This document shows positions 53,119-62,850 of a DNA stretch of 64,000 bases, in pieces. Both the position numbers and the translations under genes were made by a program. Position 1 is the first letter of the stretch, and each line of letters begins with the position of its first letter. The notes beneath the pieces are model-generated. The model had not been told where the DNA came from. It worked only from the letters and a program-made list of their open reading frames with translations, and made no database searches. Source of the stretch: Winogradskyella eximia (GTDB lineage Bacteria > Bacteroidota > Bacteroidia > Flavobacteriales > Flavobacteriaceae); assembly GCF_003386165.1 (NCBI RefSeq), contig NZ_QRDV01000005.1, positions 1 to 64,000 of the forward strand, in the 5' to 3' direction.

Positions 53119-54612
53119 TTACATCCAATCTTTATCTTGAGATTCCACCTTAAATAATAAGAAATTATAAATAGCTAAAGCTTCTGATTTCGAAACATAA
53201 GGAATTGTAACCGATTTAGATGCTGTGGAAATTACAACGGATGCAATACGTCTTCGATTTTGAAAAATGGTCTGTTTTATCTTTACTGCTTGAATTTTAT
53301 GAATCTCCAAAATATTAGTTGTGGTATCAATCACTCCGCTCCCAATGGTCACAAAATCGTCTGAAATTATATAATACGCCTTTTTAAAAGCAAAATAAAC
53401 ATACAGTACTGCAAAAGGAATAAAAATGGTATTAATCAATAACATTTGAACACCAAAAAAGAACACAGATAAACCGTTAATAACAATACCAAAAACAAGC
53501 ATTTCTAAGGCAGAAATTCGCATGAAATAAGGTCGTGGTTTTCCAGGTTCTCCTTCACCATTATATGTTATTAAAAGTTTATTTACGAGATAATTTAGTT
53601 GCTCTTTTTCTAAAGCAACAATTTTAAAATTCTTTTGTTGCTTTACATTAACCATGGCTTGTTTTACAGATAAGCTATGTAGATTAAAATATTGTTTTAC
53701 ACGGTTGGTTGTAATTACTAAATTCTGAATGCGGCTTGGAGTTAAACTCAAGGATACTTTATTAAAAAGGCCTTTATTAATTTCAATGGTTTTTTGATGT
53801 TCTACTACCTCCAAATTAAAATTAATGATAAACGTTTTTACCACTGAAAACAAAAAGGAAATTAAAATCACCACAACAACAATAATAACATTGGTGATTA
53901 TTAAGTTTAAAATAGTGTGTTCATCTAATTTTACAAAATCATCAATATGCTTTTCTAATTCTAATGCTTCTAAAAAATCTTTAAATTCATTATAAAGTCC
54001 AAATGCAAAAGTGAATATCAGCAAAAAACTCTTAAAATGATTCTGAGACAAACCCTCTAATAGCAAACGTTTTGGCGTGACTTTAAAAAACACTTCTGTA
54101 TCATCAATATATTCTTCTTGATCGTTTTCAATCGTTGCTTTAGTGAATAATTTCTTCTTTAATAATAAAGCCGTTGGTTTATCTAAAGCACTAATTTCAA
54201 TTTCAGATTTTTTATCTCCTGCAGTTTCAATTTTAACAGAAACCACATTTATTAGCTGTTGTAAAAAATTTTGTTTGATATATACATTCTGAATTTTAGA
54301 CTTCGGAATGATGGTATTATCCTTATTTATAATGCCTGTAGCTAAATGAAAATCGTCTTTATTGAGATAAAACTTAAAGTTGAGATATTTTAGAATCGCT
54401 ATTATCAATATTATAATAAGAACTGCGACTAAGCCCAACAACATCATTGTTGGTGTTATACCACCAAACGTTTTTCGTCGCATTATTGAAACACCAAAAG
54501 CAATAAAAAGCACAAAAAACTTTTTAAAAAAATTAAAGGTATTAAATGCAAAAATGATAATAATACCTTTTGAAGATTGCCTTATAGGTTGTGAAAAATC
54601 AGTTGTTTCCAT
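53119..54612 (-). CDS. Multi-PH-domain membrane protein (YdbT-like)
   Basis: The protein has 497 residues. Three bacterial PH (bPH2) domains alternate with membrane helix pairs: one after the pair near residues 15-70, one after the pair near 210-270 and one near the C-terminus. Repeating marks are DFHLATGIINKDNTIIPKSKIQNVYI, KTIEINKGLFNK..SLTPSRIQN and TIGSGVIDTTTNILEIHKIQAV (segments only). The YdbS/YdbT pair is known across bacteria with uncertain function. Its start overlaps the next upstream gene (YdbS-like) by 14 bp, so they are coupled. Confidence 0.85.
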   Translation of the reverse strand: METTDFSQPIRQSSKGIIIIFAFNTFNFFKKFFVLFIAFGVSIMRRKTFGGITPTMMLLGLVAVLIIILIIAILKYLNFKFYLNKDDFHLATGIINKDNTIIPKSKIQNVYIKQNFLQQLINVVSVKIETAGDKKSEIEISALDKPTALLLKKKLFTKATIENDQEEYIDDTEVFFKVTPKRLLLEGLSQNHFKSFLLIFTFAFGLYNEFKDFLEALELEKHIDDFVKLDEHTILNLIITNVIIVVVVILISFLFSVVKTFIINFNLEVVEHQKTIEINKGLFNKVSLSLTPSRIQNLVITTNRVKQYFNLHSLSVKQAMVNVKQQKNFKIVALEKEQLNYLVNKLLITYNGEGEPGKPRPYFMRISALEMLVFGIVINGLSVFFFGVQMLLINTIFIPFAVLYVYFAFKKAYYIISDDFVTIGSGVIDTTTNILEIHKIQAVKIKQTIFQNRRRIASVVISTASKSVTIPYVSKSEALAIYNFLLFKVESQDKDWM

Positions 54613-55120
54613 TAACCTTGTCGCTAATTATTTCCTTCATCTGTTTCGCTTCAAGATGTGGCAACCCTTTAATGCTTAAATCGCTACCTGCTTCTCCTGC
54701 TGTGAAAATTTTAAGTGTAGATAATCCGAAATATCTTGCTAACCAACTTCGAGATTCTTCAACATGTTGAATTCTAGATATCGGAACGGTAGTTATTGAG
54801 TGAACTATTAATCCTTTAGCATACACTACATCGTGCTCACGCATAGCGTATTTTCGTTTTTTAAATGCTAATAAACTTACTATGAAATTAAAAATACAGA
54901 ACACTACTACAGCAGATAGCATGTAATATAAATTAAGTTGAACCTCTTCCTTTTTTTCAATAACATACTTTAAACCAAATACTAATCCAATTAAACCTGC
55001 ATAGATGGCAAGTTTATTGAGCATAATAATTTTAAAATATGATTTTGAAATGGGTTTTAATACAAGACCTTCAACTTTTGGTAAGTTTTCTGTTTGAATC
55101 TGAAGATTTGTGAAGTTCAT
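54599..55120 (-). CDS. PH-domain membrane protein (YdbS-like)
   Basis: The protein has 173 residues. Two membrane helices (about 32-50 and 60-80) are followed by one bPH2 domain: EHDVVYAKGLIVHSITTVP, ISRIQHVEESRSWLARYFGL, TLKIFTAGEAGSDLSIKGL. It is the usual small partner of YdbT proteins and overlaps the YdbT-like gene by 14 bp. The pair likely forms one membrane complex of unknown purpose. Confidence 0.87.
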   Translation of the reverse strand: MNFTNLQIQTENLPKVEGLVLKPISKSYFKIIMLNKLAIYAGLIGLVFGLKYVIEKKEEVQLNLYYMLSAVVVFCIFNFIVSLLAFKKRKYAMREHDVVYAKGLIVHSITTVPISRIQHVEESRSWLARYFGLSTLKIFTAGEAGSDLSIKGLPHLEAKQMKEIISDKVNGNN

Positions 55121-55135
55121 TGTTTATACATATTG

Positions 55136-55342
55136 TTAATCTTTCTTTTTTGTGATTTTATACCTAAAGGCATAACTCATTACTAGTCCAAAAAAGAAAG
55201 CATTAAATAGAAACTTTAGAAAAGAAAATGGTTGGTCTGTAAAATAATCTAAACCTGCCATTAATGAAGCATATAGTAAACCAGTGCCAACACCTGAAAT
55301 AACCCTCTTTTTTAATGGTAGTTTTTCAATATTGTTTCCCAC
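55136..55342 (-). CDS. Small membrane protein of unknown function
   Basis: The protein has 68 residues from a GTG start. It shows LPLKKRVISGVGTGLLYASLMAG, a second hydrophobic stretch FSFLKFLFNAFFFGLVMSYAF and a Lys-rich C-terminus (KITKKKD), so two membrane helices are likely. It sits 12 bp after the CCG-domain gene and 15 bp before the YdbS-like gene, within the same transcript. Confidence 0.65.
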   Translation of the reverse strand: MGNNIEKLPLKKRVISGVGTGLLYASLMAGLDYFTDQPFSFLKFLFNAFFFGLVMSYAFRYKITKKKD

Positions 55343-55354
55343 AACTTTATACTA

Positions 55355-56137
55355 TTATGCATCAGCAATTAACTCAGCAATATCCATCACCTTAATGTCT
55401 GCTTCTTTTTCTTTGAATTTTACACCATCTGTCATCATGGTATTACAATACGGACAACCTGTAGCAATAATTTCTGGTTGTGTCTCTAATGCATCTTCAG
55501 TTCTTAGTATATTGATTTCCTTATTTCCTGGTTCGGCATCTTTAAACATTTGTGCACCTCCTGCTCCACAACATAAAGCTGTTCCTTTATGTCGTTTCAT
55601 TTCTATTAAAGTTGCATTGGTTTTTTTAAGCACGTCTCTAGGTGCTTCATAAACACTATTTGCTCTACCTAAATAACATGGATCATGAAATGTAATGCGT
55701 TTACCTTTATACGTATTACCATCTAAAGTTAAACGACCAGAACTTATTAATTCTTCTATAAATTGTGTGTGATGAATAACATCATAGTTACCACCAAGAC
55801 CAGGATATTCATTTTTAAGGCAGTTAAAAGAATGAGGATCACAAGTTACGATGCGCTTTACTTCATAAGCATTGAGCACTTCAATATTCATAACAGCTTG
55901 CATTTGAAATAAAAATTCATTTCCTGCACGTTTTGCTACATCACCTGTGTTACTTTCTTCAGTTCCTAAAACTGCAAAATCTACATTTGCCTTGTTTAAA
56001 ATCTTTACAAAAGCTCTAGTGATTTTCTTTGCTCTATCATCATAACTACCAGCAGAACCTACCCAAAATAAAATTTCTGGTTGCTTGCCTTCTGCCATCA
56101 TTTCTGCCATAGTAGGCACTTTTAGTTGCTCGCTCAT
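55355..56137 (-). CDS. CCG-domain (cysteine-rich) iron-sulfur reductase subunit
   Basis: The protein has 260 residues. Cysteine motifs are FHDPCYLGR near 153, CCGAGGAQMF near 187 and TGCPYC near 228, with an earlier CDPHSFNC segment. Such CCG domains (HdrB, GlpC, LutA type) bind an unusual Fe-S cluster and reduce or oxidise quinone or disulfide partners. The membrane Fe-S protein 10 bp beyond the tiny gene upstream is the obvious electron partner. The substrate is unknown. Confidence 0.88.
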   Translation of the reverse strand: MSEQLKVPTMAEMMAEGKQPEILFWVGSAGSYDDRAKKITRAFVKILNKANVDFAVLGTEESNTGDVAKRAGNEFLFQMQAVMNIEVLNAYEVKRIVTCDPHSFNCLKNEYPGLGGNYDVIHHTQFIEELISSGRLTLDGNTYKGKRITFHDPCYLGRANSVYEAPRDVLKKTNATLIEMKRHKGTALCCGAGGAQMFKDAEPGNKEINILRTEDALETQPEIIATGCPYCNTMMTDGVKFKEKEADIKVMDIAELIADA

Positions 56138-56146
56138 GTTCTTTAA

Positions 56147-56329
56147 TTATTGTTTCTTATAAGTTACAATTAATCCTAAACCAATACCTAGCAATCCGCC
56201 AGCTATAAATCCACCAAAAAATCCTGTTTCATAATTCCAAATAACAAAAAATGAAATCACTGACAAAATCAAAATTAAGATACCTAGTTGAAGTCTATAT
56301 TGTGGTTTTAATTTTAAAAGATAACTCAT
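56147..56329 (-). CDS. Small membrane protein between Fe-S genes
   Basis: The protein has 60 residues with two hydrophobic segments (LGILILILSVISFFVIW and GGFIAGGLLGIGLGLIVTY). No family is recognised. Its tight placement, 2 bp after the Fe-S membrane gene and 9 bp before the CCG gene, suggests it belongs to that complex. Confidence 0.7.
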   Translation of the reverse strand: MSYLLKLKPQYRLQLGILILILSVISFFVIWNYETGFFGGFIAGGLLGIGLGLIVTYKKQ

Positions 56330-56331
56330 AT

Positions 56332-57645
56332 CTATTCATCCTTCCAATTTAAACGATCCATTTGGTTGTAAGGCCAAGGAGCACCATTGTTTTCTATATT
56401 GGTCATCATGTTATTTAATTCCATTGGTGCTGCACTTTGCTCCATTACTAAATAACGACGCATGTCCATAATAATAGATAATGGATTTATACTCACAGGA
56501 CATTCCTCAACACAAGCATTACAAGTGGTACAAGCCCACAATTCTTCGTTTGTTATGTAATCTCCTAAAAGTTGTTTGCCATCATCTACAAATTTGCCTT
56601 TATTAAGGTCTATATTTTTCCCTACTTCTTCTAAACGATCTCTCGTATCCATCATAATCTTACGAGGCGATAATTTCTTACCAGTAAGATTTGCAGGACA
56701 TGCAGACGTACAACGACCACATTCCGTACATGTATAAGCATTAAGAAGTTGCACTTGTGTTAAGTCCATAACATCACTTGCTCCAAATTTTGCTGGCACT
56801 TCGTCTTCTGAAGTCTCGGCTGGTGCAGCATAAGGATCCGCATCTGGATCCATCATTAACCTTACTTCTGCCGTAACCGCTTCTAGGTTATTAAATTTTC
56901 CTTTTGGCTCTACACTTCCGTAATAGACATTAGGAAATGCTAAAAGAATATGTAAATGTTTTGAGAAGTATAAATAATTTAAAAATATAAGAATACCTAT
57001 GATATGAAACCACCAAGCAGCTCTTTCAATAGTGTGTAGCGTTCCTGCAGAAAAACCATCGAACCATGGAGCAATAAATTGAGAAATTATATTACCTGAA
57101 CCCATGCTTTGGAATGTAGTATCTGTTGCATTCATTACCAAGAATAAACACATTAGCACTACTTCAAAATAAAGAATAATATTACCATCACTCTTTGGCC
57201 AACCTTTCATTTCTGAACTTAAGAAACGTTTAATCTTAATAACATTTCTTCTAATCCAAAATATAATTACAGACACCAAAACTAAAACTGCTAATATCTC
57301 GAATGATCCAATTAGAAAACCATAAACTGATTCTGGTAAAATTGATAAACCAATTCTGTGTGTACCAAAAAGGCCATCGATAATAATCTCTACAACTTCA
57401 ATATTTATAATAACAAAACCAACATAGACAATAACATGTAGAAAACCAGAAACTGGTCGTTTTACTATTTTACTTTGGCCTAATGCTATATTGACTACGT
57501 TTTTCCAACGCTCAGAAGTATGGTCACTAGCATCAACTTTGTGCCCCAACTTAATGTTGCGGATTAACTTTTTTACATTGTTTGCAAAATAGCCAATACC
57601 TGCGATTAAAATAACTGCAAAAATGATATTTGGTAAATATTCCAT
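56332..57645 (-). CDS. Membrane-bound 4Fe-4S oxidoreductase subunit (NarI/HdrC-like fusion)
   Basis: The protein has 437 residues. About five to six membrane helices in the first 240 residues include His residues in haem-binding-like positions (GFLHVIVYVGF, AAWWFHIIGI). Then come two ferredoxin-type motifs, CTECGRCTSACP near 301 and CTTCNACVEECP near 370. This fits a quinone-facing electron carrier paired with the CCG protein downstream. The system is common in Bacteroidota with no agreed physiological donor. It starts 13 bp after the MlaD-like gene. Confidence 0.88.
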   Translation of the reverse strand: MEYLPNIIFAVILIAGIGYFANNVKKLIRNIKLGHKVDASDHTSERWKNVVNIALGQSKIVKRPVSGFLHVIVYVGFVIINIEVVEIIIDGLFGTHRIGLSILPESVYGFLIGSFEILAVLVLVSVIIFWIRRNVIKIKRFLSSEMKGWPKSDGNIILYFEVVLMCLFLVMNATDTTFQSMGSGNIISQFIAPWFDGFSAGTLHTIERAAWWFHIIGILIFLNYLYFSKHLHILLAFPNVYYGSVEPKGKFNNLEAVTAEVRLMMDPDADPYAAPAETSEDEVPAKFGASDVMDLTQVQLLNAYTCTECGRCTSACPANLTGKKLSPRKIMMDTRDRLEEVGKNIDLNKGKFVDDGKQLLGDYITNEELWACTTCNACVEECPVSINPLSIIMDMRRYLVMEQSAAPMELNNMMTNIENNGAPWPYNQMDRLNWKDE

Positions 57646-57658
57646 ATTTTGGAAGGAT

Positions 57659-58606
57659 CTAATTATTATTTAATTCTGCTGCTGTAGGTTCCTCATAAGG
57701 AATCTCTTTTTTGGATAAAATACGTCTGTATCTCGCAGGATGTAATTTAATATCTAAAAGTAATAGCTCTAATTCTTTAGTTGCATTTTCTAAATTATCA
57801 TAAAGCGCATCGTCTTTTAATAATTTGCCCATCGTACCTTCACCAGCTTCTAAACCAGATGCTAATTGATTGAATTTTAAGATCATTTCATCTAAATTCT
57901 TAACCGTATTAGCTAGATTAGCTTCATTCAAACTTTTTACTAAAACAGCTAATTCTGCACTTGTTTTATCAAAATTCTCTAACATGGATGCTATTTTCTC
58001 ATCGTTCTTTCGAATTAGATCATTAGCCGAAAATGCTACATTTTTAAAAGATTTTAAAGTTGAATTTAACTCTGCTATGGTTTTTTTCAAGCCTTCATCA
58101 GAGTCGTCTATCACCAAATCATTTAAACTATTAACTAAAGTATCTGCCGATTTAAGCGTTGTGCCCAAATCATTGCTAATACCAGAGAAGTCATCACCTA
58201 AAGAACTGATAACACCTTCTTTTACTTCAGATAAAATATAATCACCAGCTTGGGCTGTATTACCGTCTGCAGCATCAATTATAGCTAAGGCACTACCTCC
58301 CATTAAACCTGTTTGGTATAACCTTACCTTACTGTTTTTAGAAAATTTTAATTTTGGAGTAACTGAAAATTCCACTATTGTTTTACCCGAATCAAAATCA
58401 TAATCAATAGCTTCTATCTTACCTATCTTATTACCTTTTATCGTTACAGGAGACGACATAGTAAGACCATTATAATCAAACTTTGTATAGTAGTTATTAG
58501 AACTTGTAAATAAATCTTCTCCTTTTAGATAAGTGAATAAAAATATAAAAAGGGCAATACCAGATAATACTAATATGGCTGTTTTAATTTCTCTTGAGAT
58601 TTTCAA
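57659..58606 (-). CDS. MlaD/MCE-family lipid transport protein
   Basis: The protein has 315 residues. An N-terminal membrane helix is followed by one MCE domain at about 35-115 (YDFDSGKTIVEFSV, SALAIIDAADG) and a long coiled coil. MCE proteins form rings that pass lipids between membranes. It starts at a TTG (no ATG fits; MKISREIKTA is the usual family opening), 22 bp behind a -7 box at 58629. Partner ATPase and permease genes are not adjacent. Confidence 0.87.
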   Translation of the reverse strand: MKISREIKTAILVLSGIALFIFLFTYLKGEDLFTSSNNYYTKFDYNGLTMSSPVTIKGNKIGKIEAIDYDFDSGKTIVEFSVTPKLKFSKNSKVRLYQTGLMGGSALAIIDAADGNTAQAGDYILSEVKEGVISSLGDDFSGISNDLGTTLKSADTLVNSLNDLVIDDSDEGLKKTIAELNSTLKSFKNVAFSANDLIRKNDEKIASMLENFDKTSAELAVLVKSLNEANLANTVKNLDEMILKFNQLASGLEAGEGTMGKLLKDDALYDNLENATKELELLLLDIKLHPARYRRILSKKEIPYEEPTAAELNNN

Positions 58607-58628
58607 TGGGCTTTTCTTTGGTTTGAAA

Positions 58629-58636
58629 CAAAATTA
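58629..58636 (-). promoter_or_regulatory. Putative -7 box (TAATTTTG) for the MlaD gene
   Basis: An exact match on the minus strand, 22 bp before the TTG start of the MlaD gene and in the gap after the amidase stop. It may restart transcription for the downstream genes. Confidence 0.4.
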
Positions 58637-58660
58637 GGAATAAATATATTAATAATAATT

Positions 58661-59779
58661 TTAATCTTTAGCAGATTTCAAAGCCTCTGTCATACTAATT
58701 CTTTTACCCCCTTTAAATGCGACAATAAATGCTCCGGAATAACCATTTTGCTTCGCCTGGTCTTGAAGTCGGATCACTTCATTATAATCTGAAGTATTTC
58801 CGCTAAAATATTTATAGATTTTACCTGTATGTTCTCGTGAGATATCAGAAAGTCCCTTGAAGTTATATGATTTAGCTTCTAACTCTCTAGAACTTGCCGC
58901 AATTTGAACTTTAAAAGTAACACCATCAATAATTCTTGGTTCACTTTCTTCTTCATTTGCTGTCTGTTTGGTTTCAGCAACCATAATATGACTTCCAACA
59001 TTTTGATCGAGTTCTTTTTTATAATCTAAAATAGCCGTTTTTATAGCAGTTGCCATTTTTGTCTGTCCTCCTTTAGTATTAAGATAACTACCTTCACTTT
59101 TATTGGTTAAAAAACCAACTTCTATTAAAACACTTGGCATATAAGTATTACGAATTACTAGTAAACTCGCTTGTTTTAACCCTCTACTTTTTCGCTTTGC
59201 ACTATTTATAAAGTTATCTTCTATTTTACGGGCTAAAACAATACTTTGTTCAACATAGACTTCTTGTTCTATACCTATAGCAATTGTAGACTCTGGTGAA
59301 CTAGGATCAAAACCTGCATAATTCTCCTTATAATTATCCTCTAAAAAAATCACTTCGTTTTCACGTTTAGCAACATCAAAATTTCGACCTGTATTTTTTT
59401 CTCCTAAAACAAAAGTTTCAGTTCCGCTTGCTTGAGAACTATGCGCATTACAGTGAATAGACACAAATAAATCAGCATCAGCTTTATTGGCTATATTAGC
59501 ACGTTCATGTAATTCCACAAAAACATCAGTTTTTCTGGTATAAATTACCTTTATATCAGAATTCTTTTCTAAGGCTTTGCCAACTTCTAATGTTACTTTA
59601 AGCGCAATATTTTTTTCACTGTGTCCATTACCAACATTACCAGAATCATGTCCTCCATGTCCTGCGTCTAAAACCACAACAAACTTTTCTTCTTGCGCAT
59701 GCAATGCAGCATAAGATGTTAAAGATGTTATAAATAAAAGGACAAATAATACTATTAAGTGTTTTTGGTTCGTTTGCAT
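58661..59779 (-). CDS. N-acetylmuramoyl-L-alanine amidase (AmiC-type) with SPOR-like tail
   Basis: The protein has 372 residues from the ATG at 59779 (a TTG six bases upstream is less likely). The signal peptide is LIVLFVLLFITSLTSYAALHA. The Amidase_3 domain has VVLDAGHGGHDSG (His41), Glu55, SIHCNAH and VLIEVGFLTN with the catalytic Glu. The last 90 residues (VTFKVQIAASSREL onward) resemble SPOR-type domains that bind denuded glycan at septa. It cleaves the amide between MurNAc and L-Ala and takes part in daughter-cell separation. Confidence 0.9.
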   Translation of the reverse strand: MQTNQKHLIVLFVLLFITSLTSYAALHAQEEKFVVVLDAGHGGHDSGNVGNGHSEKNIALKVTLEVGKALEKNSDIKVIYTRKTDVFVELHERANIANKADADLFVSIHCNAHSSQASGTETFVLGEKNTGRNFDVAKRENEVIFLEDNYKENYAGFDPSSPESTIAIGIEQEVYVEQSIVLARKIEDNFINSAKRKSRGLKQASLLVIRNTYMPSVLIEVGFLTNKSEGSYLNTKGGQTKMATAIKTAILDYKKELDQNVGSHIMVAETKQTANEEESEPRIIDGVTFKVQIAASSRELEAKSYNFKGLSDISREHTGKIYKYFSGNTSDYNEVIRLQDQAKQNGYSGAFIVAFKGGKRISMTEALKSAKD

Positions 59780-59886
59780 ATTCAAATTAACGGTTTATCA
59801 ACTCGGTTTATTACTCATTTCTATAGGTTACAGTTAATATTTTTAACTTTATGATTATATATAAATTAATCACAAAAAAATAGCTG

Positions 59887-59894
59887 TACTTTTG
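59887..59894 (+). promoter_or_regulatory. Putative -7 box (TACTTTTG) upstream of or inside the lptD start
   Basis: An exact TAnnTTTG match overlaps the first possible TTG start of lptD at 59892. If it is used, translation must begin downstream, with the in-frame TTG at 59943 as the best candidate. Confidence 0.4.
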
Positions 59895-62663
59895 GCGATT
59901 CAAAAACCGAGCCATACTTTTACAAAAATACATTTAAAAGCATTGCGTACAAATAGCTTACACATACTTTTTGCTTTGAGTTTTACAGTGTTTATCAACA
60001 CTTTTAGCTTCGCACAAGAATTACCAAAAAAGAACGGTTCCATACCTGCTGAACAGGTTAAGGATTCCACTACAATTGTTATTGATTCAATTGCTAAACC
60101 GTTGGTTAACATTAAGGAAGTTGACTCTACTAAAAAAGATTCTACAAAAAAAGAAGGTTTTTTAACTGATGTTGTAAAATACAAAGCTTCAGATTATGTA
60201 TCCTTAAGTCAAAAGAAAAAAAAGATTTATCTTTATAATGAAGCCGAAGTGCTTTATAAAGACATGGAGATTAAAGCTGGTATAATTGTTATTGATTATA
60301 GCAAAAACTTAGTTTACGCAGGACGAATAAAAGATTCTACTGGATACTCACAGCGACCTATTTTTAAACAAGGTGAAAATGTAATTGAACCAGATTCCAT
60401 TGTGTTTAATACCGAAACTAAAAAAGCCTTAGTATTTAACTCTAGAACAGAACAACAAGGATTTAAAGTGTATTCTCCAATTACAAAAAAGGAGAATGAT
60501 TCCGTTTATTTTATGAAAAACGGAAAGTTTACAACCGCTGAAAGTGAAGAAGATCCAGAATATCAGTTTGTAACTACAAAAATGAAATTGGTTCCAGACA
60601 AAAAAGTTATTGTTGGACCAACTTATATGGAGATTTATGGCGTACCAACTCCAATTGCGTTGCCATTTGCATTTTTTCCTATGACAAAAAAACAAACCTC
60701 AGGTATTATTTTCCCTTCATTTGGAGAAGACAATAATAGAGGCTACAATTTGCAAAATGGTGGTTATTATTTTGCCATTAGTGATTATTTAGACTTAGCT
60801 GTATTAGGAGATTATTATACTAATGGAAGTTATGGTTTACGACTAGAAAGCAACTATGCTCTACGTTATAAATATAGAGGAAACGTAAGTTTTAGATACG
60901 AAAACTTACTAAATGAAGAACGAGGTTTCCCAGATTTTAGCCAAAGTACAATTTACAATATAAGATGGTCGCACAGCCAAGACACTAAATCTAACCCAAA
61001 TTCGCGTTTTTCAGCGTCTGTAAACTTAGGTAGTAGTTCATATTTTCAAGAATCTATAAACCAATTAAATCAATCTAATTTTTTAAATAATACCTTAGCA
61101 TCTTCCGTCTCCTATTCTAAGACATTTGCTGGTGAACCACAAGTAAACTTAAGCTTAACAGCTACGCATAGACAAAACACTAATACTGGAGATATAGATT
61201 TAACCTTACCTACATTGCAAATGTCTATGGGTAGAGTTTATCCATTTGCACCTAAAACAGGCACAAAAAAAGGTGTTATTCAGAATATTAACTTTCAATT
61301 AAATACCAGAGGAGAATACTCAATAAGTACTACTGATTCTTTATTTGGTAAAAGCGAAATGTTTGATGATGCTCAAACAGGCATGAAACATAGCATTCCT
61401 ATTACTACCAATTTTAAGGTTTTCGATCATTTTAGTGTAAGTGCCAATGCTAATTTAGAAGAAACTTGGACACTTAAAACCATCAAAAAATATTATGACC
61501 AAACATTAGAAGAAGTAGTAACTTTAGATCAAAATGGTTTTGATCGTTATTTAACTTATAATGTAGGAGCAAGTATTGGAACCACTGTTTATGGTATGTA
61601 TAATTTTGAAGAAAAAGGTGAGGATAAAAAGATAAAAGCGATTCGTCATGTAATGCGACCTTCTATTAGTTATTCTATTAGTCCTTCTTTTGATCAGTAT
61701 TACGAAACTTATGATGTCATTGATGCAGATGGAACCACAAGTGACCAAGTAGAATACTCACGCTTTCAAAACTCACTTTACGGTAGTCCTGGCAATAATT
61801 TTTCTAGTAGTGTTGGCTTTACTTTAGGTAATAATATTGAAGCGAAAATTAGAGCTAAAGACTCTACTAAAACAGAACCCGAAAAAATATTTATATTAAA
61901 TAATCTGAATTTCTCAACAGCTTATAATATTGCTGCAGATTCTTTGAGATGGAGTCCTGTTCGTGTTAGTGGTGGTACTCAAATTTTAAATAAAAAGATG
62001 AGTATTAATTTTGGAATGACATTAAATCCCTATGCTCTAGACAGTAATAACAGTGTTATCAATACATTTAACATTAATAATGGAGGTAGCTTGTTTAGAC
62101 TAACATCTGCTAATATAAATATGAGCTACACGTTATCTAATGATAGCTTTTCTGGTAAGGATAGTGAATCTGATTCTGATAAAGCTTCTTCAAAAGAATC
62201 TGGACGTTCTGGTGGCCGAACGGATGATTTGTTTGGTAAATCTCAAGATTTCGCAGATCAACGGCTTTCTGACAATGATAAAAACAAGGATGACAAAAAC
62301 GATAATAACGAATTCTATAATTACAAAATACCTTGGAGTTTAAGATTGGCTTATTCCGCTAATTACACAAATACAAGGCGAGACAACACCATATCTTCAC
62401 ATTCATTAATGTTTTCTGGAGATGTAGATCTATCTCCACGATGGAGCGTTGGTGCATCTTCTGGTTACGACTTTTTAAACCAAGGTTTTACATATACACA
62501 ATTGCGATTTGAACGTGATTTATTAAGCTGGAAAATGAATTTTTCTTGGATTCCTTTTAGTGATCGTAGCTCTTGGAATTTCTTTATTGGTATTAAATCT
62601 AGTCTACTTAAAGATTTAAAATACGACAAACAAAAAAGACCAGATCAACAAGTTGGAAATTAA
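59892..62663 (+). CDS. lptD: LPS-assembly outer membrane protein LptD
   Basis: LptD inserts lipopolysaccharide into the outer leaflet. The protein has 923 residues. A hydrophobic signal (LHILFALSFTVFINTFSFAQ) precedes an N-terminal OstA-like beta-taco region (KIYLYNEAEVLYKDMEIKAG) and a large C-terminal beta barrel (PTPIALPFAFFPMTKKQTSG, then many Tyr/Asn-rich strands). There is no ATG before the signal. The start shown is the first in-frame TTG; the TTG at 59943 gives a shorter n-region and does not overlap the -7 box at 59887. It is divergent from the amidase gene. The LptE partner is not in the window. Confidence 0.88.
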   Translation: MAIQKPSHTFTKIHLKALRTNSLHILFALSFTVFINTFSFAQELPKKNGSIPAEQVKDSTTIVIDSIAKPLVNIKEVDSTKKDSTKKEGFLTDVVKYKASDYVSLSQKKKKIYLYNEAEVLYKDMEIKAGIIVIDYSKNLVYAGRIKDSTGYSQRPIFKQGENVIEPDSIVFNTETKKALVFNSRTEQQGFKVYSPITKKENDSVYFMKNGKFTTAESEEDPEYQFVTTKMKLVPDKKVIVGPTYMEIYGVPTPIALPFAFFPMTKKQTSGIIFPSFGEDNNRGYNLQNGGYYFAISDYLDLAVLGDYYTNGSYGLRLESNYALRYKYRGNVSFRYENLLNEERGFPDFSQSTIYNIRWSHSQDTKSNPNSRFSASVNLGSSSYFQESINQLNQSNFLNNTLASSVSYSKTFAGEPQVNLSLTATHRQNTNTGDIDLTLPTLQMSMGRVYPFAPKTGTKKGVIQNINFQLNTRGEYSISTTDSLFGKSEMFDDAQTGMKHSIPITTNFKVFDHFSVSANANLEETWTLKTIKKYYDQTLEEVVTLDQNGFDRYLTYNVGASIGTTVYGMYNFEEKGEDKKIKAIRHVMRPSISYSISPSFDQYYETYDVIDADGTTSDQVEYSRFQNSLYGSPGNNFSSSVGFTLGNNIEAKIRAKDSTKTEPEKIFILNNLNFSTAYNIAADSLRWSPVRVSGGTQILNKKMSINFGMTLNPYALDSNNSVINTFNINNGGSLFRLTSANINMSYTLSNDSFSGKDSESDSDKASSKESGRSGGRTDDLFGKSQDFADQRLSDNDKNKDDKNDNNEFYNYKIPWSLRLAYSANYTNTRRDNTISSHSLMFSGDVDLSPRWSVGASSGYDFLNQGFTYTQLRFERDLLSWKMNFSWIPFSDRSSWNFFIGIKSSLLKDLKYDKQKRPDQQVGN

Positions 62664-62751
62664 TTTATAAATTGACAATTTTCTATAAATTTGTAAAAAA
62701 GCAACTCTTTGTTTTAGTCTGTTTTGATGTTTTTTCTTTGTGAAAATATCT

Positions 62752-62759
62752 TAAATTTG
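62752..62759 (+). promoter_or_regulatory. Putative -7 box (TAAATTTG) for ridA
   Basis: An exact TAnnTTTG match 91 bp before the ridA ATG, in the gap after lptD. The leader would be long, about 85 nt. Confidence 0.35.
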
Positions 62760-62850
62760 ACGCATAGATTATGCTTAATTACAATTATTTAAAACAAGCA
62801 AAAATATATTTTAACACAAAAGTTAAGTACAAATAAATTCAGCATTCAAA

